Below, piece by piece: positions 18,189 through 27,640 of a stretch of DNA of 64,000 bases (position 1 is the stretch's first letter; each line of letters opens with the position of its first letter). The notes under the pieces were generated by a model that was not told the origin of the DNA, searched no databases, and saw only the letters and a list, made by a program, of their open reading frames with translations. The translations under genes were made by a program, and so were the position numbers. Source of the stretch: Bacteroides eggerthii (GTDB taxonomy: Bacteria > Bacteroidota > Bacteroidia > Bacteroidales > Bacteroidaceae); the NCBI RefSeq assembly GCF_025146565.1, contig NZ_CP102258.1, forward strand, positions 3,380,001 through 3,444,000. Reading direction: 5' to 3'.

Positions 18189-19154
18189 CTATTTTAATTC
18201 TGCAATAATTTTATCATAGAATTGAATTAATGCTAAACCTTTCAGATTTAGCATTACATGCTTCCTTTCATTCTTCAATTTTGAAAGATTCTTTAATACA
18301 ATAAACAATTCATCCATATCATTTCGTTTCACTGTATATACTCCATGTGGTCTATCTACTACATCAGTGGCTACTACACTTAATCCAAAATCTAAAGCTT
18401 CATGTATAGACAAACTATCTCCATCTGTTGAAGTATAGCGAATAAAACAATCCGCATAGTCAAACACTTTTTGAAATGAATGAGGACTATCTAATATTAG
18501 AATATTTTTAGGCAATAAATAATTTTTCTTTTTATACGTCCCCGAAGGATCTGAAATAACTAATCCCCAGCTTGGTCTTTCAGAAAAAAAAGCTATTAAT
18601 TCCGATACTCCATAAATTTCTTGACCATATTTATCTAAAGAGTAATTATAAGCATTTGTTATACATACAAAAGAGCACTTCGTTCGTAATATTACAAGTT
18701 CGGATTTCATCCCATTTTCTAAATCAGGCTCCTCAATAGAGGGTATATAAGCTGATAACAAAGTAGCTTTAGAATTATACTTGATTGCCACCTTCAGACT
18801 ATGATTATTTATCACAATAGGATAGGTGCACAACTTGACAGAATAAAAATCCAAGCAATTCATTACAAAATGAAAACGTCCCAAATCTCCATGATATGTT
18901 ATCAATGAAATTTTATGTTGTACTAAACAACATATAGCAAAAAAGACTCTCAATTTTGGTGAAGAAGTATGTAAATGAATAATATCATTTGCACTAATTG
19001 CTTTAATAAAAGAATATATAGTAAAATTATTCAAATCATAAAAAGTATAGTCATATCCCAATTTATCAATCAATTTGACCAGTCTATCTACATGTATTGT
19101 CACTCCACCAATAGGAAGAGGCCGTTTACCAACTATCAATATTTTTTTTCGCAT
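18189..19154 (-). CDS. Glycosyltransferase family 4
   Basis: A 321-residue GT4-type protein. It starts ILIVGKRPLPIGGVTIHVDRL, here read as a strand plus glycine loop, followed by NDIIHLHTSSPKLR and ITYHGDLGRFHF. Near the C-terminus FIRYTSTDGDSLSIHEALDFG is the donor-binding region, with the conserved acidic residue in SIHEAL. It is a little short for GT4 and low in GC, like the whole central part of the locus. It overlaps the upstream polymerase gene by 19 nt, so it is translationally linked. Sugar specificity unknown. Confidence 0.82.
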   Translation of the reverse strand: MRKKILIVGKRPLPIGGVTIHVDRLVKLIDKLGYDYTFYDLNNFTIYSFIKAISANDIIHLHTSSPKLRVFFAICCLVQHKISLITYHGDLGRFHFVMNCLDFYSVKLCTYPIVINNHSLKVAIKYNSKATLLSAYIPSIEEPDLENGMKSELVILRTKCSFVCITNAYNYSLDKYGQEIYGVSELIAFFSERPSWGLVISDPSGTYKKKNYLLPKNILILDSPHSFQKVFDYADCFIRYTSTDGDSLSIHEALDFGLSVVATDVVDRPHGVYTVKRNDMDELFIVLKNLSKLKNERKHVMLNLKGLALIQFYDKIIAELK

Positions 19155-20344
19155 ATTTCAATATAATATTTTTTCACCGCATATACTAATGAGAGCAGAA
19201 TTGCAAAAATTATATATTCATAAAACGCTATCATATTGAAGAACAAATCAAACCACCCCAAGGTTAAAGCTGCCAAACAAATACAATATAAGAATAGTGC
19301 AAATTGATTTTTCTTCAATGAACAAACTAACAATAAATGTCCAACAAGACTATAAACAATTACAGTAAAGATCCCCCCCCAAATACCTCCATAAATAAAT
19401 ATTGTTCCGAAAAAAGTTTTCACATTTGATTCCATTCCTGGACCGACTGCTGTCCACAAATCACTATATACTTTTTCTAATGGAATTCCCATTAGCTTAT
19501 AATAGAAGTTAACAACAGGCATAAAAAGTGTCTCTACTGAAATATCAATAGGAGCATTTATCTTACAATATTGCGAGAAACTAGCAATACTAGAAACAAA
19601 ATAAAAGAATGTATGATTAAATATAAAATTCCAAGGAGCCGCATAACCAAAAACGATACTATATGATATAAAAAAAACGAACAATGAACTTATTACCAAC
19701 AGTAATAAATGAAATATCTTCATGCTCTTATTTAAGATTATTTTACGAATTATAATTACGGACAATAATACAAGCACGATCGAACCTTTTGTTGAATAAG
19801 CCACAGCATAAAAAACAGTAGATAAAATAACGAACCACTTTAATATGATATTTCTTTTTAATACTATATTATCAGCACAAATGAACCATAAAATGACAAA
19901 TCTTAAATATACAGCCATATGGGCTATCAAGCCTGTTCCACAAAAGTCTTTAAATTCATCAGAACCTATAGGAGCTATTTTAATAGCAGCATATACAAGT
20001 CCCAAATCTACTAACAAGGCTATGATAGAACTAAAAATCAAAGCATCTTGAGGTATATATATTTTTTGTTTAAAAGGCGTTTTATTATTTATCGTTTTTC
20101 TTAATAGACATAAGCTCAAAATATAGCCCACTAACCAATACAAAGCCAGACCTATGCACCATATATAAACTGAGGGTAGATATAAGGAATAGAAATTAAA
20201 ATTATCAGCAAATAATATAAATACAAAAACAATACATAGATAAGGAACTGACAAGAAAATGGTAGGTGTATAAAATGTACCATACATTTTCCTATCTATT
20301 GCAATAAACAAAAGAGTTTCCAATGTTAGTAAAAGAACAGGCAT
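19136..20344 (-). CDS. wzy: Oligosaccharide repeat-unit polymerase (Wzy-like)
   Basis: A 402-residue integral membrane protein with about ten to twelve hydrophobic segments and little sequence conservation, the usual picture for Wzy. A larger soluble loop lies at about residues 290-330 (NFYYKLMGIPLEKVYSDLWTAVGPGMESNVKTFFG, cut here), before the last helices. Wzy joins lipid-linked repeat units on the periplasmic side. The call rests on topology and on its position in a locus that also holds one flippase and otherwise lacks a polymerase. It starts at the last base of the deacetylase stop region (one-base overlap) and overlaps the next gene by 19 nt. Confidence 0.72.
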   Translation of the reverse strand: MPVLLLTLETLLFIAIDRKMYGTFYTPTIFLSVPYLCIVFVFILFADNFNFYSLYLPSVYIWCIGLALYWLVGYILSLCLLRKTINNKTPFKQKIYIPQDALIFSSIIALLVDLGLVYAAIKIAPIGSDEFKDFCGTGLIAHMAVYLRFVILWFICADNIVLKRNIILKWFVILSTVFYAVAYSTKGSIVLVLLSVIIIRKIILNKSMKIFHLLLLVISSLFVFFISYSIVFGYAAPWNFIFNHTFFYFVSSIASFSQYCKINAPIDISVETLFMPVVNFYYKLMGIPLEKVYSDLWTAVGPGMESNVKTFFGTIFIYGGIWGGIFTVIVYSLVGHLLLVCSLKKNQFALFLYCICLAALTLGWFDLFFNMIAFYEYIIFAILLSLVYAVKKYYIEICEKKY

Positions 20345-21195
20345 TATTTCTTACCTCTAAATGATCCTTTCAATAAATATTGTAGCCACAAAGACAATCC
20401 TGATAACTGAAACCTCAACTTAAAAAGATCAGCATCATCACTAATACCTATTACTTTCAATTTATACAAATGTGTATTTTTATCATTCCAGCCAGCATCC
20501 GTTGTTCTAGCTGTCTTATAACCAGCTAACTTAACACATTCAATTGAATAATTATTATAATCTCCATTCGGATAGGCAAAATGTTCAATAGGGCAATCAC
20601 ACAATTTTTCTAATTCTTTTTTAGAATGAGCTATCTCATCCCATTGTTCTTCTTGAGTGCATTGGGGTAATATAGGATGTATACGGGTATGAGACCCAAA
20701 AATCACATATTTTTTTAATCTATTAATATCATCTTTTGTTAATCCATGAGGCGGACTTACCACCATCTCAGGATAATAAAGTTTTTTATCTTTCAATAAC
20801 CGTAATCTCTCTTTATTCGTGCATTTTTTATAACATACTACTGATTGTTGTTTTAAGCATTTCCACCAAAAAGGATGATTCGTAGCTACAACTTGGGAAC
20901 ATAAATAGATTACTGGTGTCAAGTTGTATTTTTTTATTAATGGCAACAATTCTACATTGCCTTTATGCCCATCATCAAAGGTTATAATTAAAGAATTATT
21001 TGGAAGATTTACTTTTGACAAAAAATCATTCATTGAGATTATAACATACTTCTTCATTAAATATTCTATATGCGATAAAAACACTGCTACTGTAGGATTA
21101 TGATAAGAAATAATTGTCACTTTTTTACGATTCCAGAAACGAAAAAGTACATCTATATGCAACCAAGCAAAAATCAACATAAATATATATTTCAT
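20344..21195 (-). CDS. Polysaccharide deacetylase (NodB/CE4 family)
   Basis: A 283-residue protein with a hydrophobic N-terminus (about residues 1-17) and a CE4 deacetylase domain. LIITFDDGHKGN is motif 1 with the catalytic Asp and metal Asp. GSHTRIHPIL supplies the metal-binding histidines of motif 2, and HFAYPNGDYN is motif 3. Family enzymes remove N- or O-acetyl groups from glycans at the cell surface or on lipid-linked intermediates, so it may tailor the capsule. It overlaps its upstream neighbour (the GT2 gene) and its downstream neighbour (wzy) by one base each, which fits tight translational coupling. Confidence 0.85.
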   Translation of the reverse strand: MKYIFMLIFAWLHIDVLFRFWNRKKVTIISYHNPTVAVFLSHIEYLMKKYVIISMNDFLSKVNLPNNSLIITFDDGHKGNVELLPLIKKYNLTPVIYLCSQVVATNHPFWWKCLKQQSVVCYKKCTNKERLRLLKDKKLYYPEMVVSPPHGLTKDDINRLKKYVIFGSHTRIHPILPQCTQEEQWDEIAHSKKELEKLCDCPIEHFAYPNGDYNNYSIECVKLAGYKTARTTDAGWNDKNTHLYKLKVIGISDDADLFKLRFQLSGLSLWLQYLLKGSFRGKK

Positions 21196-22217
21196 TATTT
21201 ACATAGTTTTAGAGTTTGTAAAAATATATATTTACTAAAATCATTTTTTTTTAGTAGCCTAAATATTTCTCTCTGAATGGTAAAACATTGCATTAATGAT
21301 GCCCCATAATTACATTTTAATGTAAACACAGAAAATACACTATATATACATACAGAAACTATCCATAATAATTTATTTTGGTATTCTTTTAAATCTGCCA
21401 GTCTTATGGCATAATGATAACAAGCCTTTCCTATATTATTATTTGATATTTTATTTTGAGACAAGCTCACTTTATGATAAATCACAGAAGAATATAAACA
21501 AACTTTTTTTAACGATTTCTTTTTTAATCTTAAAGAGAACTCAAAATCTTCTTCTCCAAAGAAAAAACGCTCAGTCAATTTCCCTGTGCGATTCATATCA
21601 AAAAGAAGTGCACAACCTGTTGCATAATCAATTTCTTTATATCCCGTCTGAGGTACATTCTGTATATGTTCATTAGAATAATAATAGAAACGAGCACCAT
21701 ACCAAGTAATTTTCCCCCCACAATTCCATATACGATTTGAAGGATCAAATAAACGAATCTGAGGAACAAATGCAGTAAACTGAGAATGTTCTAATGCAAA
21801 AGAGAACAGTTTAGAAATTGCATTTTCTGCTATTTCTGTATCGTTATTCAACAATAAGACATATTTATACCCGAGTTTTTCAACATAGTCTAATGCCACA
21901 TTATTCCCAGCCGCAAATCCTAAATTATCTGAATTTCTAATAAGTACGATTTTATCTTGGCTATCAATACTCAACAATTTTCTTTCAGTGTCTACTTCTC
22001 CACCATTTCTTGCTTGCTGTTCATCATAGCATACACACATTAAATAGTGACTTTGGCAATAAGACTTCAATAACTCATATTCATTTTGTTCTGAATGATT
22101 ATCAACTAGAATAATGGTATAATCTATACCCACCTCATTTTTCAAAGATATGAGACAATCTTTAGTATAATTATAACCATTCCAATTTAATATAATAATG
22201 TAAAGTTTTTCCATCAT
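21195..22217 (-). CDS. Glycosyltransferase family 2 (rhamnosyltransferase-like)
   Basis: A 340-residue GT-A enzyme. It opens with IIILNWNGYNYTKDCLISL and a VDNHSEQ donor loop. It has SDNLGFAAGNNVALDY and the metal-binding LLLNNDTEIAENAI (DxD-like NDT), then the ATGCALLFDM acceptor region. This order is typical of the WcaA/RfbN-like rhamnosyltransferase clan, though the donor cannot be fixed. A hydrophobic stretch near residue 290 may dock it at the membrane. The start has two consecutive ATG codons (22217 and 22214). It follows the flippase gene after 4 nt. Confidence 0.87.
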   Translation of the reverse strand: MMEKLYIIILNWNGYNYTKDCLISLKNEVGIDYTIILVDNHSEQNEYELLKSYCQSHYLMCVCYDEQQARNGGEVDTERKLLSIDSQDKIVLIRNSDNLGFAAGNNVALDYVEKLGYKYVLLLNNDTEIAENAISKLFSFALEHSQFTAFVPQIRLFDPSNRIWNCGGKITWYGARFYYYSNEHIQNVPQTGYKEIDYATGCALLFDMNRTGKLTERFFFGEEDFEFSLRLKKKSLKKVCLYSSVIYHKVSLSQNKISNNNIGKACYHYAIRLADLKEYQNKLLWIVSVCIYSVFSVFTLKCNYGASLMQCFTIQREIFRLLKKNDFSKYIFLQTLKLCK

Positions 22218-22221
22218 GAAA

Positions 22222-23460
22222 TTATTCCTCTATTTTTTTCAATTCTTTCCATATTAGAATAAGTAAAAGTATTTCAGATACAATCATAGAAATGGCAGCA
22301 CCTCTATCTTTCAAGACAATCGATAATAAAGAGCACAGTACTAAACTAAAAAAACCTGCTTTCCACACACAAGCTACAAACTTTTTAGAATATCCCATAT
22401 TTACTAAGCCTATTATGCCATAATAAAAATTCATACCACCAAATAATATGACGAAAGCCATTATTTGTATGTCTAATATAGATTTATAATAACTCTCATC
22501 TAAAAATGTCTTCACTAAGAACGGAGAGATACATATAAGCATCAATGATATAACAAACAATACAGAAGAAAAAAAACGACCTATTTTATAATAAGATTCT
22601 ACTCCTTTATTACTAGATATTTTTCTACTAAAAAAAGGATAGATTGCATTTACAAAAGGAGAAGTCAACGATTGGAATGCCTTAATTACTTTCTCTGCAG
22701 GAGCATACACGCCTACCACTGAGTAATTTGTGAAAAAGCCTAATAAAAGGATATTAGACTCACGATAGAAATTCATACCAATTGTCGAAAGAAAAAGATA
22801 CCATCCATCTTTTAACTCCGTATATAGCATTTTTTTATGAGGAATCCTAAACTTTATATGTAAATGAAAAAAAACAACATACAATGAGATAATAGCTCCT
22901 ATAATATATCCTAATCCCTGCAAAAGTAAAACATCACTATAATCATGTGTTTTACGAACTAATGCAAAAATCAGTAACACTGACATTAATCGAGACAAAA
23001 AAGAAATTAATGTTATAAATTTCATTTTCTCAAGCCCTTGATACAACCATAATGGCATTATGGTCTGCCCCCAAACTAATAATATCCCACATGAATATAA
23101 AGTAGCCTCATCTTTAAAAAATGGAATAAATAATACAAGAAAAGTAACTATCAACGAAACCAAAATATTAAAAATAAAACGTAGTAACATAATAGAAGAA
23201 TATATTTCTTCTAACATTTTATGATTATCGCGTATAAGGGATACTTTTTTAGTTGCTGAATATTCAAAACCATATGAGACAAAAAGAGTAAAATAATTCA
23301 TTATTGTATAAGCATAAATATATATTCCATATTTTTCTACTCCCAATACCATAGTTAAATAAGGTATTAAAATAATAGGAAAAATATAGTTCGCTATATT
23401 CAAAACAGATAATGAACAAAAATTTTCAAAAACTCTACGATATTCTTTTTTAAAATACAT
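22222..23460 (-). CDS. wzx: Polysaccharide flippase (Wzx-like, MATE/MOP superfamily)
   Basis: A 412-residue membrane protein with about twelve hydrophobic helices and the Wzx N-terminal pattern (FENFCSLSVLNIANYIFPIILIPYL, read as helix 1). ILGVEKYGIYIYAYT-like wording is present, with GVEKYGIYIY visible. It flips undecaprenyl-linked repeat units to the periplasmic face. Basic and aromatic residues between helices (SYGFEYSATKKVSLIRD) fit the family. It overlaps wecB by 11 nt. A flippase plus a Wzy-like protein in one operon defines a Wzx/Wzy-dependent capsule pathway; no Wzz or export gene is in the locus, as is common in Bacteroides. Confidence 0.87.
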   Translation of the reverse strand: MYFKKEYRRVFENFCSLSVLNIANYIFPIILIPYLTMVLGVEKYGIYIYAYTIMNYFTLFVSYGFEYSATKKVSLIRDNHKMLEEIYSSIMLLRFIFNILVSLIVTFLVLFIPFFKDEATLYSCGILLVWGQTIMPLWLYQGLEKMKFITLISFLSRLMSVLLIFALVRKTHDYSDVLLLQGLGYIIGAIISLYVVFFHLHIKFRIPHKKMLYTELKDGWYLFLSTIGMNFYRESNILLLGFFTNYSVVGVYAPAEKVIKAFQSLTSPFVNAIYPFFSRKISSNKGVESYYKIGRFFSSVLFVISLMLICISPFLVKTFLDESYYKSILDIQIMAFVILFGGMNFYYGIIGLVNMGYSKKFVACVWKAGFFSLVLCSLLSIVLKDRGAAISMIVSEILLLILIWKELKKIEE

Positions 23461-24613
23461 AATTCATAACAAAGTGAGTTATCCTATCACATGCAAATCC
23501 ATCTCCATAAGGATTGACAGCTCCACTCATTTTATCATAGTATACTTCATCGTCCAATAAATTAGATACTTGATTTATAATCTTACAATAATCAGTACCT
23601 ACTAGCTTCACAGTTCCGGCCTCCAAAGCTTCTGGTCGTTCAGTAGTATCTCGCATTACCAACACAGGTTTCCCTAACCCCGGAGCTTCCTCTTGAATAC
23701 CTCCACTATCAGTCAATACAATGGTTGATTTTTCCATCAAGTAAACAAAAGAAAGATACTCCAAAGGTTCTATAAAAAACATATTATGCAAAGTAGTTAA
23801 GTCTTCACCAAAAACCTCATGAATCGGTTTACGAACATTAGGATTCAAATGCATTGGATAAACAAAATCAACATTAGGATATTTTAATGTCAGTGCTTTG
23901 ATGGCCATACACATTGATATAAAACTATCACCAAAGTTTTCTCGGCGATGACCAGTTATCAGTACAAGTTTCTTTCCACCACATAAACGATTCACATCAT
24001 AGCCCGATTGTTGTAGAATATTCTCCAATTCTTTATCCAGTTGCTTGTTGTTCTTTATCTTATTCACTACCATATAAAGTGCATCGATTACAGTATTACC
24101 TGTCACTGTTATAAAAGAATTATGGATACCTTCTTTCAGCAAGTTCTGTCTGCTCAAAAGTGTGGGAGAAAAATGATAAGTAGCAATACGCCCAGTTATC
24201 TGACGGTTCATTTCTTCAGGCCATGGACTATAAATATTATGTGTACGAAGTCCCGCTTCAATATGCCCCACCGGAATTTGTTGATAAAAAGCAGCTAAAG
24301 CTGCGGCGGTAGAAGTAGTTGTATCACCATGCACTAAAACTAAATCAGGCTGGGATTCTTGCAGTACTTCCCTCATACCTGTCAAGACACGAGCTGTTAC
24401 ATCATACAAATCTTGTCCCTGCTTCATAATATCCAAATCGTAATCAGGAACTATATCAAAAATGCGCAGTACTTGATCAAGCATTTCACGATGCTGACCG
24501 GTAACGCACACTATAGTTTGGAACTCTTCCGGATATTTCTGAAATTCTTTTACCAAAGGAGCCATCTTTATAGCTTCAGGACGAGTCCCGAAAACCAACA
24601 TAACTTTCTTCAT
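23450..24613 (-). CDS. wecB: UDP-N-acetylglucosamine 2-epimerase, non-hydrolysing
   Basis: A 387-residue cytoplasmic enzyme interconverting UDP-GlcNAc and UDP-ManNAc. Diagnostic segments are VFGTRPEAIKMAPLV at the N-terminus, VCVTGQHREMLDQVL, HGDTTTSTAAALAAFY, GHIEAGLRTHN, LITGHRRENFGDSF and LTDSGGIQEEAPGLGKPVLVMRDTTERPE (active-site and UDP-binding region, named in parts). Length is standard. It lies 15 nt downstream of wecC, and together the pair makes UDP-ManNAcA, so the capsule probably contains N-acetylmannosaminuronic acid. Confidence 0.95.
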   Translation of the reverse strand: MKKVMLVFGTRPEAIKMAPLVKEFQKYPEEFQTIVCVTGQHREMLDQVLRIFDIVPDYDLDIMKQGQDLYDVTARVLTGMREVLQESQPDLVLVHGDTTTSTAAALAAFYQQIPVGHIEAGLRTHNIYSPWPEEMNRQITGRIATYHFSPTLLSRQNLLKEGIHNSFITVTGNTVIDALYMVVNKIKNNKQLDKELENILQQSGYDVNRLCGGKKLVLITGHRRENFGDSFISMCMAIKALTLKYPNVDFVYPMHLNPNVRKPIHEVFGEDLTTLHNMFFIEPLEYLSFVYLMEKSTIVLTDSGGIQEEAPGLGKPVLVMRDTTERPEALEAGTVKLVGTDYCKIINQVSNLLDDEVYYDKMSGAVNPYGDGFACDRITHFVMNYVF

Positions 24614-24628
24614 GCTATAAGGGATTAA

Positions 24629-25834
24629 TTATTTCTTATAAATTCCGCAAAAGTCAAGAATTACTTTCCTGTCATTATATGGCAGGGATTTAAATACAGA
24701 ATGGGCAACCAGAAAAACGACTATATCAGCCCTCTCATAGGCTTCTTTATAGTCTGTAAGTTTAAATACGTTGTGTTCCTGCACATTAGGTTCTACTATA
24801 TAAATATTGGCATTATTACAGCTTTGCATCACCTTAGTTGTAATATATTTTGCAGGAGCCTCGCGCAAATCATCAATATCCGGTTTAAAGGCCAATCCCA
24901 TCATAGCAATAACCGGTTTACAATGATGTTCCAACTCAAACTTCAACATCGCATTTTGCACTTTCTCGGCACACCAAAAAGCCTTATAGTTATTGATCTC
25001 ACGAGCTGTAGAAATAATCTTAGACTCCATAGGAAAATCTGCAGTAATGAAATAAGGATCTACCGCAATGCAATGCCCACCGACACCACAACCAGGCTGG
25101 AGTATGTTGACACGAGGATGTTTATTTGCCAAGTTTATCAACTCCCAAACATTTATGCCAGCCTTATCACATATCAATGAAAGTTCATTAGCAAAAGCGA
25201 TTTGTACATCACGAGAAGAGTTTTCTGTTAATTTACACATTTCTGCCGTTTTACAATTTGTGCGATGAAGTGTACCTTGTACAAACTGGCTATAGAATTC
25301 AATCGCTTTATCAGTGGATGCCTCATTCATACCGCCAATAACACGATCATTATGAACTAATTCATGAATTACATTCCCTGGCAGCACACGTTCCGGACAA
25401 TAAGCAATATAAATTTTATCTTTCAACTCCGGGCGTAATTCAAAAATCAGATTAGCCATTTTATCAGTAGTACCCACTGGAGAAGTTGACTCAATTACAT
25501 ATAAATCTCCTTCTTTTAAGAAAGGGATAACAGTACGAGTAGCTGCTTCTACATAAGAAATATCCGGTTCATGATCACCCTTAAAAGGAGTTGGCACAAC
25601 CATAAAATAAGCATCACTAACTTCCGGAGTGATTGAAGCCTTCAATTGACCGGACGAAATTACCTCTTGTAGTAATTCTTGCATACCGGGTTCAATGATA
25701 TGTAATTTACCTTGGTTAGTCATTTCAACCACTTTAGGATTAATGTCAACACCGGTTATTTGAATACCGTGTTTAGCGGCAATAATAGCTGTGGGCAAGC
25801 CGATATAGCCTAAACCCATAAAACAAGCTTTCAT
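24629..25834 (-). CDS. wecC: UDP-N-acetyl-D-mannosamine dehydrogenase
   Basis: A 401-residue NAD-dependent nucleotide-sugar dehydrogenase of the UDP-Glc/ManNAc family. It has an N-terminal Rossmann domain (MGLGYIGLPTAIIAAKHG), a central helix region with KLTENSSRDVQIAFANELS, and the catalytic cysteine segment LQPGCGVGGHCIAVDPYF. The C-terminal domain holds MGLAFKPDIDDLREAPA. The GVGGHCIAVDP wording is that of ManNAc rather than glucose dehydrogenases, in agreement with wecB next to it. Product: UDP-ManNAcA. It is the first sugar gene after upxZ. Confidence 0.94.
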   Translation of the reverse strand: MKACFMGLGYIGLPTAIIAAKHGIQITGVDINPKVVEMTNQGKLHIIEPGMQELLQEVISSGQLKASITPEVSDAYFMVVPTPFKGDHEPDISYVEAATRTVIPFLKEGDLYVIESTSPVGTTDKMANLIFELRPELKDKIYIAYCPERVLPGNVIHELVHNDRVIGGMNEASTDKAIEFYSQFVQGTLHRTNCKTAEMCKLTENSSRDVQIAFANELSLICDKAGINVWELINLANKHPRVNILQPGCGVGGHCIAVDPYFITADFPMESKIISTAREINNYKAFWCAEKVQNAMLKFELEHHCKPVIAMMGLAFKPDIDDLREAPAKYITTKVMQSCNNANIYIVEPNVQEHNVFKLTDYKEAYERADIVVFLVAHSVFKSLPYNDRKVILDFCGIYKK

Positions 25835-25907
25835 GATAATATGCTTTAAAAAATTAATTTATTTCATAATTCCTATACAATAAAAAGGGCCATATCCATC
25901 ATTAACT

Positions 25908-26396
25908 CTACTCATCTACATATTCCCACGGATAAGGATTATCCACCACATTCTGAAATTCTTCAATAGCTTCTTGTTGTTCAGCAATAAGTATCTTTTC
26001 ATCCCAACCAGCAATAATTTTACGTGCATCATCAGCCAAAGGCTCATCATAAACTTCACCATAGCAAGCAGTAAGCAAACGAAGTTTCAATAATGATACG
26101 GGAAGAACTTCAAGAATATCCCAACAGCGATTCAAAATCTCCTGAATATGTTCCTGCTTTTCACCATGATCAATAAACGAAGCATTGTAGCCCATCAGAA
26201 GAGCAAGGCAGACATTAGCCTGTTCTTCAACAGTGGAACCTTTGAAGCCAGAATTATACAAAGCTGTGGTCATACGGTAAACCTCACCGTTACGACGGGA
26301 AAGATCATCGCTGTAGACGGGACTGCCGTCCATACCCAAATACATCAGGTCGTGCGCGGCACGCTGAAGGGAAAGAGTTTCTTCAGAAAGAGACAT
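25908..26396 (-). CDS. upxZ: Capsule transcription inhibitor UpxZ
   Basis: A 162-residue acidic soluble protein in the second position of the capsule operon, directly after upxY. In B. fragilis the UpxZ proteins block the UpxY anti-terminators of other capsule loci, so that one polysaccharide dominates in a cell. The call rests on position, size and the N-terminal pattern LSLQRAAHDLMYLGMDGSPVYSDD, here shortened in reading to its LQRAAHDLMYLG core. No DNA-binding motif is seen. It lies 56 nt downstream of upxY and 73 nt upstream of wecC. Confidence 0.9.
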   Translation of the reverse strand: MSLSEETLSLQRAAHDLMYLGMDGSPVYSDDLSRRNGEVYRMTTALYNSGFKGSTVEEQANVCLALLMGYNASFIDHGEKQEHIQEILNRCWDILEVLPVSLLKLRLLTACYGEVYDEPLADDARKIIAGWDEKILIAEQQEAIEEFQNVVDNPYPWEYVDE

Positions 26397-26452
26397 AATG
26401 AATTATAAATTATGAGTTATGAATTGACAACTGTAAAACGATCTACAATCAA

Positions 26453-26989
26453 TTATTTGATTACTTCTATCAGTTCAGGATGGATAGTAGCCATGGCAAC
26501 GGCAATCACACCCTGAATCTCAATGACAACACGACGGTCACGTGCTCCCTTCACTTTCAGGAAGATACCTTCCTGACCCTCGAAGTCACCACCTGTGATA
26601 CGGACTTTTGTTCCTTTGGATAAGTTTACCTCTTCGGGCTGGAAGTACAGAAGCTGGTCGCTGTAAGTCCCCGCCACTGCTATGAAACGACGCATCTCAT
26701 TATCCGGGATGATGATTTTCTCACCACTGCGGGTATCGGTGATATATTGTAAATAAGTAACTTTAGACTTGACACGTTTCAGAGCAGAAGGACAGGCATG
26801 AACAAATATCAGATTGTGTATCACAGGAACCAGAATACGGACCTTCTTACCTTTCTTAACCGTCACCTTATACTGCATGGGGACGAAACAATCCATATTC
26901 TCCTTGCCAAGTAAGCGTACAGCATCCGGCTCTCTGCGGTAGGTGGCACGCATGGCATACCATAATTCGGTCTCTTTCTCTGTTTCCAT
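26453..26989 (-). CDS. upxY: Capsule anti-termination factor UpxY (NusG-like)
   Basis: A 178-residue NusG paralogue. The NGN domain covers about residues 8-105 (WYAMRATYRREP, CFVPMQYKV, VIHNLIFVHA), and the C-terminal KOW-like domain about 120-175 (NLSKGTKVRITGGDFEGQEG). UpxY proteins bind RNA polymerase in the leader of their own operon and let it read through to the sugar genes. The gene is first in the operon and has a leader of roughly 200 nt from the invertible promoter. Two short NGN-only proteins at 3147 and 4612 are distant relatives in the same window. Confidence 0.95.
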   Translation of the reverse strand: METEKETELWYAMRATYRREPDAVRLLGKENMDCFVPMQYKVTVKKGKKVRILVPVIHNLIFVHACPSALKRVKSKVTYLQYITDTRSGEKIIIPDNEMRRFIAVAGTYSDQLLYFQPEEVNLSKGTKVRITGGDFEGQEGIFLKVKGARDRRVVIEIQGVIAVAMATIHPELIEVIK

Positions 26990-27126
26990 TTATAGGCCAG
27001 TTTCAGAAAAGGGCGTTCTCCCGGGGCTTTGAAACCCTCGCAGATGCTTGAATTCCAATCAATTGCAGACACTTTATATAGAATACGGCAAGCTTTGTGC
27101 CCCTCTCACCTATGATTGCTCTGTAG

Positions 27127-27144
27127 TTGTACATTTTTGTACAA
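27127..27144 (-). promoter_or_regulatory. Leader hairpin upstream of upxY
   Basis: A 7-bp perfect dyad (TTGTACA at 27127-27133, TGTACAA at 27138-27144) with a 4-nt loop. In the ON orientation it would lie about 60-80 nt into the capsule leader. Loading of UpxY depends on leader sequence, so this hairpin is a candidate recognition element; that role is inference. Confidence 0.35.
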
Positions 27145-27182
27145 GTAAACTACTGTAAACAAACGGATTATAACACAAAAAC

Positions 27183-27411
27183 TGTTTTTTAGACGTTCGT
27201 TTAAAAAACGTCAATATTTTAGAAAAGAGAAGGGGAAGAAACACTTAGAAATTTGCAAAAAATAAGGATTGATGAAGTTCGGTTCAATGAACTAATAAAC
27301 AATACGTTATGCCTATAACCGATATTTTATGAAAATATTTTTATTGAACATTTTGCTTGTTTCAAAAATACAGGTTATCTTTGCGTCCATTAAACGAACG
27401 TTTAAAAAACA
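27183..27411. promoter_or_regulatory. Invertible capsule promoter segment, OFF orientation
   Basis: Inverted repeats at 27183-27204 and 27390-27411 match at 21 of 22 positions and enclose 185 bp. Both arms contain the B. fragilis capsule-switch consensus ARACGTWCGT (AGACGTTCGT on the left, AAACGTTCGT on the right arm's complement). This is the recognition site of the Mpi-type serine invertase. The only strong promoter inside, at 27352-27383, reads rightward, away from upxY, so the sequenced form is OFF. The invertase itself is not in the window. Confidence 0.92.
27352..27383 (+). promoter_or_regulatory. Promoter inside the invertible segment
   Basis: TTTG at 27352-27355, a 20-nt spacer and TATCTTTG at 27376-27383 match the Bacteroides consensus very well. 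Predicted start is near 27390, at the edge of the right inverted repeat. It points away from the capsule operon. After inversion the same elements would lie at 27211-27242 on the minus strand and drive upxY. Confidence 0.85.
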
Positions 27412-27640
27412 CCTTTTATCATTCACATATTTTTCTGAAATACAAATAATTGCCAACAATTACGCATATTTTCCGCTATCTAATTTAATTCAAAGTCCGC
27501 CCACTTCCTTATGAAAAGTGAACTTCGTCATTCATGACATTTTGCGTCGTTAATTATTTGTATTAAAACAAGAATTATTATGTACAAGAAAAAGATAAAA
27601 GCACAGAATAAAAAACTGCAAAAGACAATAGCAACAGAAA

